A stretch of DNA of 13,206 bases, taken from positions 1 to 13,206 of the forward strand of contig WQWP01000061.1 of the NCBI GenBank assembly GCA_009787485.1. The letters are read 5' to 3'. Source of the DNA: Lentimicrobiaceae bacterium. GTDB taxonomy: Bacteria; Bacteroidota; Bacteroidia; Bacteroidales; WCHB1-69. Position numbers and translations under genes: made by a program. Positions 1-5,856 of the stretch are shown one piece after another; position 1 is the stretch's first letter, and every line of letters starts with the position of its first letter. Under the pieces are notes generated by a model. The model saw only the letters and a program-made list of their open reading frames with translations, had not been told where the DNA came from and ran no database searches.

Positions 1-300
1 CAGCTCAGTGGGTTGCAGGCGTTCGTCGTCGGTCATCCCTACGGCGCCACCGGTAGAAGGCTGGATGATAACATCCGGTATTTCTTTTAAAATTGCGTCC
101 ATCACTTCTTTAAAGCGACCTTTATCTTGCGTGGGCGTTCCGTCGTCCCAGCGAACATGCAAGTGAATGATAGAGGCGCCTGCTTCGTAAGCCGATTTGG
201 CTTCGCGCACCAATTCTTCAACAGTATAAGGAACAGCAGGATTGTGCTCTTTTAAAACTTCTGCGCCACAAATGGCGGCGGTAATAATTAGTTTTTCCAT
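1..300 (-). CDS. kce: 3-keto-5-aminohexanoate cleavage enzyme (BKACE family), 5' part, truncated by the window edge
   Basis: The first 100 codons are visible from ATG at 300-298; the gene runs off the left edge. The N-terminus begins MEKLIITAAICGAE and continues with GASIIHLHVRWDDGTP and IIQPSTGGAVGMT, which is the start of the BKACE/DUF849 TIM-barrel fold. His46 and His48 of the HLH motif correspond to zinc ligands in characterised Kce, and Glu14 is also in the expected place. Kce joins 3-keto-5-aminohexanoate and acetyl-CoA to give acetoacetate and 3-aminobutyryl-CoA in lysine fermentation. The BKACE family has many substrate variants, so the exact substrate is inferred from close similarity of the visible part to fermentative Kce; the rest of the lysine pathway genes would lie outside the window. 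It is divergent from recO. Confidence 0.85.
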   Translation of the reverse strand, partial: MEKLIITAAICGAEVLKEHNPAVPYTVEELVREAKSAYEAGASIIHLHVRWDDGTPTQDKGRFKEVMDAILKEIPDVIIQPSTGGAVGMTDDERLQPTEL

Positions 301-328
301 AAAAAATATATTGGTTAAGATTTTGCTG

Positions 329-336
329 CGAAAATA
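329..336 (-). promoter_or_regulatory. Candidate -7 element of the kce promoter
   Basis: On the minus strand this reads TATTTTCG, one base off the Bacteroidota -7 consensus TAnnTTTG. It lies about 30 bases upstream of the kce ATG, with a T-rich stretch about 20 bases further upstream where a -33 element would lie. No Shine-Dalgarno sequence is evident. Confidence 0.4.
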
Positions 337-361
337 GTCTTTTTTAGTAAAAAAAAACATG

Positions 362-369
362 TTTCTTTG
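362..369 (+). promoter_or_regulatory. Weak candidate -7 element for recO
   Basis: TTTCTTTG matches TAnnTTTG at all but the second base and lies 24 bases before the recO ATG. The -33 region is only T-rich, so this is a tentative assignment. Confidence 0.25.
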
Positions 370-393
370 TTAGCCGAAAATTAATTAACCAAC

Positions 394-1110
394 ATGCTCG
401 TTTCCACCCAAGGTATCGTATTGCAAAGTGTAAAATATGCCGATCATAGTTTAATTGTCAAAATTTTTACACGAAAAAGCGGCATGGTTTCTTTCATCAT
501 TAAAAACGCATTCTCCAAAAAAAGCAAACAACCGGTTTCCTTTTTTGCGCCGTTAACAATTTTAGATCTCATTTATAATGAAACATATACAGAAAAGCTA
601 ACGTTCCTCAGAGAGGTTGGCATTGCGCATCCTTTCCATGCTATTCCCATGGATATTAAAAAAAACAGTCTGCTGCTCTTTTATCAGGAATTATTGATGA
701 AACTACTGTACCACGCCAATGCGCCCGACGAAGAGCTGTTTGATTTTATCAAAACCCATTTATTGGAATTGGAAGCTACACAGGAATTTATCCCCGATTT
801 TCACATTATTTTCTTAGTGGAACTCATTCAACAGTTGGGTTATTCTCCCGAATTAAATTTCTCTCTGCACACACCTTATTTTTCCATTGAAGATTCTAAT
901 TTCGGAGCTATTTTTTCAGAAATTCCTAATTTTTTATCCAAAGAAGCGAGTTTTTATCTCTTTACCCTGTTAAAAAAACAAAATTACACCCTTCCTGACA
1001 AAAAAACGCGGATGGAGCTGCTTAATGGGATGATTCTTTATTTGATGAAGTATCATAAGCAGATAAAAGAGATTGAATCGGTGGGGGTTTTGGCGGAGGT
1101 GTTGCGGTAA
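394..1110 (+). CDS. recO: DNA repair protein RecO
   Basis: This 238-residue protein starts MLVSTQGIVLQSVKYADHS, the N-terminal OB-fold of RecO, followed by TRKSGMVSFIIKNAF and then the helical C-terminal domain typical of the family. RecO helps RecR load RecA onto single-stranded DNA coated with SSB during RecF-pathway repair. The four-cysteine zinc site found in some RecO proteins is absent; that is common in this phylum. The ATG at 394 fits the family N-terminus. The gene stands alone: kce is divergent upstream and the ATPase gene converges with only 23 bases between stop codons. Roughly the last 30 codons switch to G-ending codons (gag, aag, gtg, cgg), unlike the A/T-ending body. Confidence 0.9.
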   Translation: MLVSTQGIVLQSVKYADHSLIVKIFTRKSGMVSFIIKNAFSKKSKQPVSFFAPLTILDLIYNETYTEKLTFLREVGIAHPFHAIPMDIKKNSLLLFYQELLMKLLYHANAPDEELFDFIKTHLLELEATQEFIPDFHIIFLVELIQQLGYSPELNFSLHTPYFSIEDSNFGAIFSEIPNFLSKEASFYLFTLLKKQNYTLPDKKTRMELLNGMILYLMKYHKQIKEIESVGVLAEVLR

Positions 1111-1133
1111 ACAAGCTGATTTCTTCGAGAGTT

Positions 1134-2378
1134 TTATCCTAAAAACATAGCTGCATGAAGCGCTACCGTTTTATTATCAAAATGCTTTGTTTCTTCATCA
1201 TTTGAAAGCAAAAATGCTTTTTTTACAGGCTTATCTAATATTTCTTCCAAACCAAAGAGATGTTTGGCATCTATTTTACTTACCCTGCTCGCCATTTTTA
1301 TTTCAAAGGCATAGTAATAATTAGGGAACTCCAATAACAAGTCTATCTCCTTACCGTCGTGAGTGCGTAAAAATGAAAATTGAGCAAGTGAGTGTTCATT
1401 TTTAGCCTGTTTAAAAATTTCGGCAATAATAGCGCTTTCATACTCACTTCCGGTCATTCCGCCTCGTTTACGTAAAACAGCTTGTATAATTCCCTGATCG
1501 GCATAATGTATTTTAGAAGATTTTACTAAGCGTTTGTTCTGATTTCTCGACCAGGAAGACAATACAATAGCCTGATAGCTTATTTCAAAATATTTAATGT
1601 ATCGTTGTACGGTTTTAATATTAATTCCCAATTGATTAGCAATAGAAGACGCATTGATGAGGTTTCCCGTATTCAAAGCCAAATAGTGCTGAAGTTTTAT
1701 GAAAGGATCTAAATCGCGGAAAGTAGCCAAATCGCGAATATCTCTTTCCAGGTACGTGCGCACATAATTATGTAGCCAATCAAATTTTTCATTTTCAGTT
1801 GAATCATTTTCACTTATGGCAGGAAAACCTCCGTATTTAAGATAATGTGAATACGCTTCTAATTTTTCAGCCCTATTTTTATCTAACAAAAAAGAGGGTA
1901 AGAAATTTGTTTCTTCATCTTGTAATAATTTTTGAAACAACGAATTTTGTATGGGCTCGTTCCAGCTTTTGGTTTTGAGTTCGGGCAATGTAAGCGGGTA
2001 GATATCCACAATGGTGCATCTTCCGGCTAAACTTTCTTTCACTTTTTCCATTAACAACAACTGGCTTGACCCCAACAATACATAACGAGGTTCCTCAAAT
2101 TGATCGTAAACAGACTTTATACTTTCGATTAATACCGGTTCTTTTTGAATTTCATCCAATAAGGCTTTAGGGTATAAATTAAGCCATTGTTGTGCAGTAA
2201 ATTGAGTGTATGTGCTCCGCGAAACGGGGTCTTCAATAGAGAGATACTCGTAATCCGGCAGCGCCTGTTTTACCAAAGTAGTTTTTCCTGTTTGCCTTGC
2301 TCCGGTAATGACTAATATTCTGCCAAATTTAGATTGACTTTTTTGTTGTATGTATGATAAAAGTTTTCTATTCTTCAT
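1134..2378 (-). CDS. AAA family ATPase with C-terminal DUF4143 domain
   Basis: The protein has 414 residues. A P-loop GARQTGKTT is at residues 26-34, a Walker B-like ALLDEIQ at 72-78 and a sensor-like LLGSSQLLL at 101-109, followed by SLAGR, a typical motif of this group. A winged-helix-like segment (about 245-270) and the DUF4143 domain follow. Near the end, EIDLLLEF followed by AFEIKM (about 344-361) resembles the catalytic strand of a PD-(D/E)XK nuclease fold, the usual reading of DUF4143. Such proteins are very abundant in Bacteroidota, often in many paralogous copies; their cellular role is not established. The gene appears intact and monocistronic, with its own promoter next to direct repeats. 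Confidence 0.85.
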   Translation of the reverse strand: MKNRKLLSYIQQKSQSKFGRILVITGARQTGKTTLVKQALPDYEYLSIEDPVSRSTYTQFTAQQWLNLYPKALLDEIQKEPVLIESIKSVYDQFEEPRYVLLGSSQLLLMEKVKESLAGRCTIVDIYPLTLPELKTKSWNEPIQNSLFQKLLQDEETNFLPSFLLDKNRAEKLEAYSHYLKYGGFPAISENDSTENEKFDWLHNYVRTYLERDIRDLATFRDLDPFIKLQHYLALNTGNLINASSIANQLGINIKTVQRYIKYFEISYQAIVLSSWSRNQNKRLVKSSKIHYADQGIIQAVLRKRGGMTGSEYESAIIAEIFKQAKNEHSLAQFSFLRTHDGKEIDLLLEFPNYYYAFEIKMASRVSKIDAKHLFGLEEILDKPVKKAFLLSNDEETKHFDNKTVALHAAMFLG

Positions 2379-2406
2379 AGCGATAAATAAATAGAGTTAA
2401 GTGCCG

Positions 2407-2414
2407 CAAAAATA
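2407..2414 (-). promoter_or_regulatory. Promoter -7 element of the DUF4143 ATPase gene
   Basis: On the minus strand this reads TATTTTTG, a perfect TAnnTTTG match, 28 bases before the ATG. A TTTG that could serve as the -33 element lies inside the downstream copy of the 25-bp direct repeat, so repeat-binding factors would contact the promoter. Confidence 0.55.
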
Positions 2415-2423
2415 ACATTTTTT

Positions 2424-2480
2424 TAATTCCAAATATTACGCCAAAAAATGGAATGTAATTCCAAATATTACGCCAAAAAA
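2424..2480. repeat. Two exact 25-bp direct repeats with an internal palindrome, next to the ATPase promoter
   Basis: Copies at 2424-2448 and 2456-2480 are identical and begin 32 bases apart, about three helical turns. Each begins TAATTCCAAATATTACG and ends CCAAAAAA. The junction between them makes a perfect 6-bp inverted repeat with a 3-base spacer (2449-2463, TGGAATgtaATTCCA). The position directly upstream of the -7 element suggests operator sites for the ATPase gene. A two-copy insertion scar is the alternative. Confidence 0.75.
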
Positions 2481-2527
2481 GGCACGCGTAGCTTTTTCAA
2501 GAAGATATATCCACAGTTCATTAATTT

Positions 2528-2986
2528 TTATTCTCCACTTTTTTGTTTCACTACATTTGCAGATAAGGTAAGTAAAACATTCGCAGGATAAGTATTTGCA
2601 CTAACTACAACATAAGTACTAATATTCCCATTTTTCCCTTTTGAGTCAAAAGTAATTATTATTTCTCCTTCTTCTTCCGGCAATATTGGCTTTTCCGGGA
2701 ATATTGAACTTGTACATTCACATGAAGGTTTTGCATTATATATAAGCAAGTTTGAGCTCCTAATATTCTTAAATTTGAAAATGCAATTTACCTGTTCTCC
2801 TTGTGTTATTTCTCCAAAATCGTAAGAAAGGTATTCAAATAAAAACTTAGGATTATCTGATTTTTGTTGTCCGGCTATTTCATTAGAAGTATTGGAATTA
2901 TCAGTTTCCAGAATTTTAGAATTACCATTATTGCCACAACTTAAAAGCAGCATATAAAATATGATACAAAAGTGATTGTTTTTCAT
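2528..2986 (-). CDS. DUF1573 domain lipoprotein
   Basis: This is a 152-residue protein with a short signal peptide and lipobox LLLSC (Cys17), then a low-complexity linker (N, S, D) and a DUF1573 domain from about residue 48 to 145. The domain shows the usual opening YDFGEITQGEQVNCIFKFKN, then PSCECTSS with the family's conserved CxC pair, and a closing immunoglobulin-like strand. DUF1573 proteins are exported beta-sandwich proteins common in Bacteroidota; their function is unknown. The start overlaps the stop of the upstream TlpA-like gene as ATGA (2986-2983), so the two are probably translationally coupled. It is the last gene of the three-gene operon. Confidence 0.8.
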   Translation of the reverse strand: MKNNHFCIIFYMLLLSCGNNGNSKILETDNSNTSNEIAGQQKSDNPKFLFEYLSYDFGEITQGEQVNCIFKFKNIRSSNLLIYNAKPSCECTSSIFPEKPILPEEEGEIIITFDSKGKNGNISTYVVVSANTYPANVLLTLSANVVKQKSGE

Positions 2987-4263
2987 TCTTTTTTCTCTTT
3001 AATAATTTCTTCAATATCTTTTGTAAATCCTTTATAGTAGCCACATGAATGCCAAATCACTTGCCTTGTTTTCATATCAATAAGATATAATTGGGGATAA
3101 CCATAACAGTTGCCCATTTGTTTTGACATTTCAATATCATAACGATTATCATAAGCTAAAGCCACATCACTTTTTAAATTAAGATTTTTAAGCACTTGGC
3201 TAATTTTAGCAGTATCTTTATCTGAAATATTAATACTGAGCATTTTAAACAATGACTCATCGTAGGAGGTATCTATGTAGGCCAACTCGTGCATTGCCAA
3301 TCTACAAGGACCGCAAGCTATATACCACATATCAATTAGTAAAAATCGAGAGTTTATACTGTCGGAATAGATGGTATCGCCCGACAATAAAGGAAATTTC
3401 CATTCGGGCATAAAAAACAAGGTGTCTTTTTGTGCGTCTTGCGGTATTTCCTCTGCCCATGTAGCGGCATTGTTACTCACTGAATTAACAATGGAATCTC
3501 TAAAAACAGAATCTATTTTAGCCTGTTCTTCAGCAAATTGCCGGTCATATCCTTTTTTAAATTCATCAAATTTAAAACTAATCGTATCTAAAATATCGGG
3601 ATGAATATATTTAAAAAGACGTTGTTCCAAAATATCTATTCTATTGGTCATTGGCTCTGTATTACCAAAAGTTAATGAGGACCATTCTTGAATAAGGTTA
3701 AACGTTTTCCTGTTAAATTCAAATTCTATATTTATGTTCGACAAAAGATCTCCCTCTTGATCGGGTAATGTAATTTTATATCTGATATTTTTCTTGTCAA
3801 TTTTAGGAGCAATACGTTGAAATAAAAGATTATTAAAATCATCTATCCGGATACCATTCGCTTCGCTATAGAGACAATTCGATCGATCCTTAGCATTTTC
3901 TATTTCGCCATCAAACTCATAGAAGCTATAATTACAATCTGTTCGAGAAAACAAAGTTACCAAAGAATGCGCCGATTTGCAATATGTATATGTAGCATAC
4001 AAACGAGGTTTTTGCGCAAACACCAAATATTTAAGATCTTTTGGAGTTGAAATAAAAAAAATCTCATGCACTTCAAAAATAGTTGTGTCATTAGCAAAAG
4101 TCTGAAGTTGTTGCAATTTCACATAACCGGATTTGATTCTGTTATGCTTTTCTGCATATTGGAGAAACAGTTTTGGCAATTGTGCAAAAGTGCTGTTAAA
4201 ACAAAAGAATAGAGCAAGTAGCATTATACTACTTGCTCTAAGAAAATGATTTTTATTATTCAT
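2983..4263 (-). CDS. Exported TlpA/ResA-like thioredoxin-fold protein
   Basis: The start is placed at ATG 4263-4261 (426 residues) because this gives a clean signal peptide, MNNKNHFLRASSIMLLALFF, ending near FNSTFAQ at residue 28. A longer in-frame start at 4341 would put 26 extra hydrophobic residues in front and overlap the upstream gene far more. Residues 29-280 are beta-rich and resemble no family I can name; a LolA-like fold is a guess. The C-terminus is a thioredoxin domain with active site WYIACGPCR (CGPC at about 317-320) and the cis-proline segment YGYPQLYLID (proline about 390). It should act as a periplasmic thiol-disulfide oxidoreductase. It overlaps its upstream neighbour by 8 bases and its downstream neighbour by 4. 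Confidence 0.8.
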   Translation of the reverse strand: MNNKNHFLRASSIMLLALFFCFNSTFAQLPKLFLQYAEKHNRIKSGYVKLQQLQTFANDTTIFEVHEIFFISTPKDLKYLVFAQKPRLYATYTYCKSAHSLVTLFSRTDCNYSFYEFDGEIENAKDRSNCLYSEANGIRIDDFNNLLFQRIAPKIDKKNIRYKITLPDQEGDLLSNINIEFEFNRKTFNLIQEWSSLTFGNTEPMTNRIDILEQRLFKYIHPDILDTISFKFDEFKKGYDRQFAEEQAKIDSVFRDSIVNSVSNNAATWAEEIPQDAQKDTLFFMPEWKFPLLSGDTIYSDSINSRFLLIDMWYIACGPCRLAMHELAYIDTSYDESLFKMLSINISDKDTAKISQVLKNLNLKSDVALAYDNRYDIEMSKQMGNCYGYPQLYLIDMKTRQVIWHSCGYYKGFTKDIEEIIKEKKE

Positions 4264-4924
4264 AAGTGATTCCATTAATAGTAATAGTATTACTTTGTAC
4301 AATATAAATGCTACCCATTGCCATAGAAGTACCACTACCACCCGTTTCCGCAGAAATACTATACTTTAGAACACAAGTTTGACAGCAACTATAAGCATCG
4401 GGAGCAGGACAGTAGATCCGATAATTAAATCCGCTGCCTGATTCTACAGGCTTTTTACAATTGAGCCCTGTATGAAAACAATTTGGCTTTCCTTTTGAAC
4501 AACCACAAAAAACCTTCATATAGGGGCCAGTGCCACCAGTTGGAACTTTCTCCGGTTCGTTGCCGTCCAATAGCACCAACCAATGAATGGCGTCATTGGG
4601 AATTTCTATGAAAACTTCTTCTTCCTCATTTTTAGCATTCTGAGGCTTTATGTTTATTGCATTGGGTATGATCATGCCCGTTATTATCTCAGGATCATTG
4701 TCAGTTTCTTTGGTCATAATGTGTACATTATTATGTTCATCTCTAAACACATCTACTTGTACACATAAGTTCTCATGAATTCTAGCAACAAATTCTGCTT
4801 CTTTTTTGAGAGATTTGTCAGAATTGTTGTCATTTTCTTTTTTGCAAGCATAGAAAATACTCGCACTTGCTACTAATGCTACTGCCAATAAAGCAGTGAA
4901 TAATTTTACATTTAATTTTTTCAT
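4256..4924 (-). CDS. Cysteine-rich lipoprotein of unknown function
   Basis: I do not recognise a family for this 222-residue protein. It starts with a typical lipoprotein signal (MKKLNVKLFTALLAVALVAS) with the lipobox at Cys27 (FYAC), followed by KKEND, so it is anchored in a membrane. The middle has many acidic residues. The C-terminal third holds eight cysteines between residues 140 and 184 (CGC, then C149, C156, C172, SCCQTC), which could form disulfides or a metal site. Being first in an operon with a CGPC thioredoxin-like protein, it is a plausible redox substrate of that protein; this is inference. A Gly/Ser/Thr-rich C-terminal tail follows the cysteines. Confidence 0.75.
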   Translation of the reverse strand: MKKLNVKLFTALLAVALVASASIFYACKKENDNNSDKSLKKEAEFVARIHENLCVQVDVFRDEHNNVHIMTKETDNDPEIITGMIIPNAINIKPQNAKNEEEEVFIEIPNDAIHWLVLLDGNEPEKVPTGGTGPYMKVFCGCSKGKPNCFHTGLNCKKPVESGSGFNYRIYCPAPDAYSCCQTCVLKYSISAETGGSGTSMAMGSIYIVQSNTITINGITYE

Positions 4925-4947
4925 ACTTTTTTAAATTTAATGTTAGA

Positions 4948-4955
4948 CAAAAATA
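4948..4955 (-). promoter_or_regulatory. Promoter -7 element of the lipoprotein/TlpA/DUF1573 operon
   Basis: On the minus strand this is TATTTTTG, a perfect TAnnTTTG match, 23 bases before the ATG of the first gene. No clear TTTG is seen at the -33 position. It implies a leader of only 15-20 bases and makes the operon independent of the structured region further upstream. Confidence 0.5.
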
Positions 4956-5136
4956 TATTTTTTTTGTTCCTTCTACTCGTATGGCTTTTCGTAGGAAATA
5001 TTTCGCCCGTTTTTAGGAGGCTCTGCTCTCCCTGCAGTATGATTTAAGTGTTTTTGCAGTTTCACTTCGCATTTTTTGGGGAACAGTTACGATTCTGTTT
5101 TATATGTTATGGCGGCTTTCCCGTCGTCGGATTTTC
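4956..5136. other. Intergenic stretch without a recognisable gene
   Basis: Neither strand gives a conserved-looking reading frame. A short weak hairpin (ggag/ctcc near 5017-5032) and a ctgcag site are visible, but no repeat or RNA signature that I can name. It separates the operon promoter from the candidate small RNA promoter. Confidence 0.5.
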
Positions 5137-5144
5137 TATTTTTG
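5137..5144 (+). promoter_or_regulatory. Promoter -7 element of the candidate small RNA
   Basis: TATTTTTG matches TAnnTTTG perfectly. A TTTC at 5117-5120, 20 bases upstream, could be a degenerate -33 element. Transcription would begin about 5149-5153, immediately before the first helix strand at 5157. No protein gene lies downstream on this strand before 5857, so the promoter makes most sense for a noncoding RNA. Confidence 0.5.
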
Positions 5145-5146
5145 AT

Positions 5147-5195
5147 AAAAAAAATAGCGTGGAAACAACCTTACCTGAGCCAAAGGTTTCCACGC
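5147..5195 (-). terminator. Possible minus-strand intrinsic terminator
   Basis: Read on the minus strand, a perfect 10-bp stem (GCGTGGAAAC / GTTTCCACGC) with a 19-base loop is followed by TA and eight T residues. It could end transcripts from the antitoxin-like gene at 5465-5695. The same bases form the 5' end of the proposed plus-strand RNA, so both readings cannot be judged independently. Confidence 0.45.
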
Positions 5196-5338
5196 CTATC
5201 CTATCTGATAAGTTGTTCCACGCCGAACAAACGGCGTATTACTTACTTACTCTAGATAGGATAGTTTATATAAAATGAGTTAAATGTGGAAAATTTTGGC
5301 TCAAGAAGTAAATAGCAATCGCTATTTATTTGTTTTTT
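5150..5338 (+). ncRNA. Candidate structured small RNA, family not recognised
   Basis: About 185 bases lie between a consensus promoter and an intrinsic terminator. An outer helix pairs 5176-5193 with 5286-5303: 17 of 18 positions pair on the plus strand, one of them G-U. A perfect 11-bp inner helix pairs 5196-5206 with 5254-5264, and a perfect 6-bp hairpin pairs 5220-5225 with 5232-5237 around the loop AACAAA. The 5' end (5157-5169) can pair instead with 5186-5195 (10 bp) or with 5212-5223 (12 bp, one bulge), so the RNA is either switchable or pseudoknotted. Size and long-range closure recall 6S RNA, but I cannot match it to 6S, tmRNA, RNase P or SRP RNA. A minus-strand attenuator or a palindromic miniature element are alternatives. 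Confidence 0.55.
5306..5338 (+). terminator. Intrinsic terminator of the candidate small RNA
   Basis: The stem TAAATAGC / GCTATTTA (5309-5316 with 5321-5328) with loop AATC can be extended to 11 bp with one G-U pair. It is followed by TTTGTTTTTT, a good U-rich tail. The stem is AT-rich, typical for this genome. Confidence 0.5.
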
Positions 5339-5362
5339 GTGCTTTGTAGCACAGTGTTTTTT
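5338..5362 (+). terminator. Second, tandem terminator-like hairpin
   Basis: TGTGCT and AGCACA form a 6-bp stem around the loop TTGT (5338-5353), followed by GTG and six T residues ending at 5362. It lies directly after the first terminator and points the same way, which supports deliberate termination of a plus-strand transcript here. Confidence 0.45.
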
Positions 5363-5464
5363 ATGTCATAATGCAAAAATTTAAGTAATTACTGTTTTAA
5401 TATGTTGATAATGGTGTCTATCGTTTTATTTAATATCTCGGTTGAAACAACCCCAACAGTTCTT

Positions 5465-5695
5465 TTACAAATTCTTCCATACTTCGTCCTCTTCTTTGTT
5501 TAACCAATCTTTTGCTAATACTTGCTCGCTTACGCAATATATAAATTCATTTTCTCTCATCTCTGACAAATATTCAATTTTTCTATGTGTTTTTTCAGCA
5601 GTGTGTAATTTAAAGTATCCTAAAGCAAGAAAATTTTCCAATGCCTTTTGAGCTCGTATATTGTGGTTGTCATAATCTAATGTAATGGTAGTCAT
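5465..5695 (-). CDS. Small antitoxin-like protein, orphan
   Basis: This 76-residue protein begins MTTITLDYDNHNIRAQKALE and ends LAKDWLNKEEDEVWKNL. Both ends are typical of a widespread family of small Bacteroidota proteins annotated as type II antitoxins or hypothetical proteins: a short strand followed by helices and an acidic, tryptophan-containing tail that normally wraps a toxin. No toxin gene follows: after the stop, all frames close quickly, and upstream lies only the protease gene on the other strand. It could be a solitary antitoxin that lost its partner or acts on a toxin elsewhere. An imperfect AATTC/GAATT inverted repeat at 5711-5728 lies upstream and might be an autoregulatory site. 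The toxin-antitoxin assignment rests on recalled family resemblance only. Confidence 0.6.
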   Translation of the reverse strand: MTTITLDYDNHNIRAQKALENFLALGYFKLHTAEKTHRKIEYLSEMRENEFIYCVSEQVLAKDWLNKEEDEVWKNL

Positions 5696-5804
5696 AAATA
5701 ATGAACTGAAAATTCAACTTTGCGAATTAACATATTTTTTTTCAATTACACACGGATAATCAAAAAGCTACTAACATGAGTTCCGTTTAAGCAGAAAAAA
5801 ATCA

Positions 5805-5812
5805 TACTTTCG
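5805..5812 (+). promoter_or_regulatory. Candidate -7 element of the secreted protease gene
   Basis: TACTTTCG is one base from TAnnTTTG and has the same TTCG ending as the kce candidate. It lies 44 bases before the ATG. GTTTAA at 5785-5790 is a poor -33 candidate. Confidence 0.4.
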
Positions 5813-5856
5813 CCCCTCGCAAAAAACATAGTATTAATCTCAAAAATAATTGAATC

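Noticed and set aside
2424..2480. CRISPR array
   Set aside because: Only two copies with a 7-base gap, no spacer-sized intervals and no cas genes.
2484..2512. Terminator between the DUF1573 gene and the ATPase gene
   Set aside because: The AAAAAGC/GCCTTTTTT arms pair only with a bulge and the stem has few GC pairs; too weak to list.
3371..3604. Plus-strand frame inside the TlpA-like gene
   Set aside because: Antisense to a coherent signal-peptide plus thioredoxin protein; no independent support.
4264..4341. A longer start for the TlpA-like gene
   Set aside because: It would place 26 hydrophobic residues before an already complete signal peptide and overlap the upstream coding region by 86 bases.
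5048..5278. A 76-residue plus-strand reading frame over the structured RNA region
   Set aside because: The composition is unremarkable and no family is recognisable; it starts upstream of the candidate RNA promoter, and the bases are better explained by the paired helices.
5150..5338. tmRNA, RNase P RNA or SRP RNA
   Set aside because: No tRNA-like ends, tag reading frame, RNase P conserved core or SRP tetraloop helix could be found on either strand.
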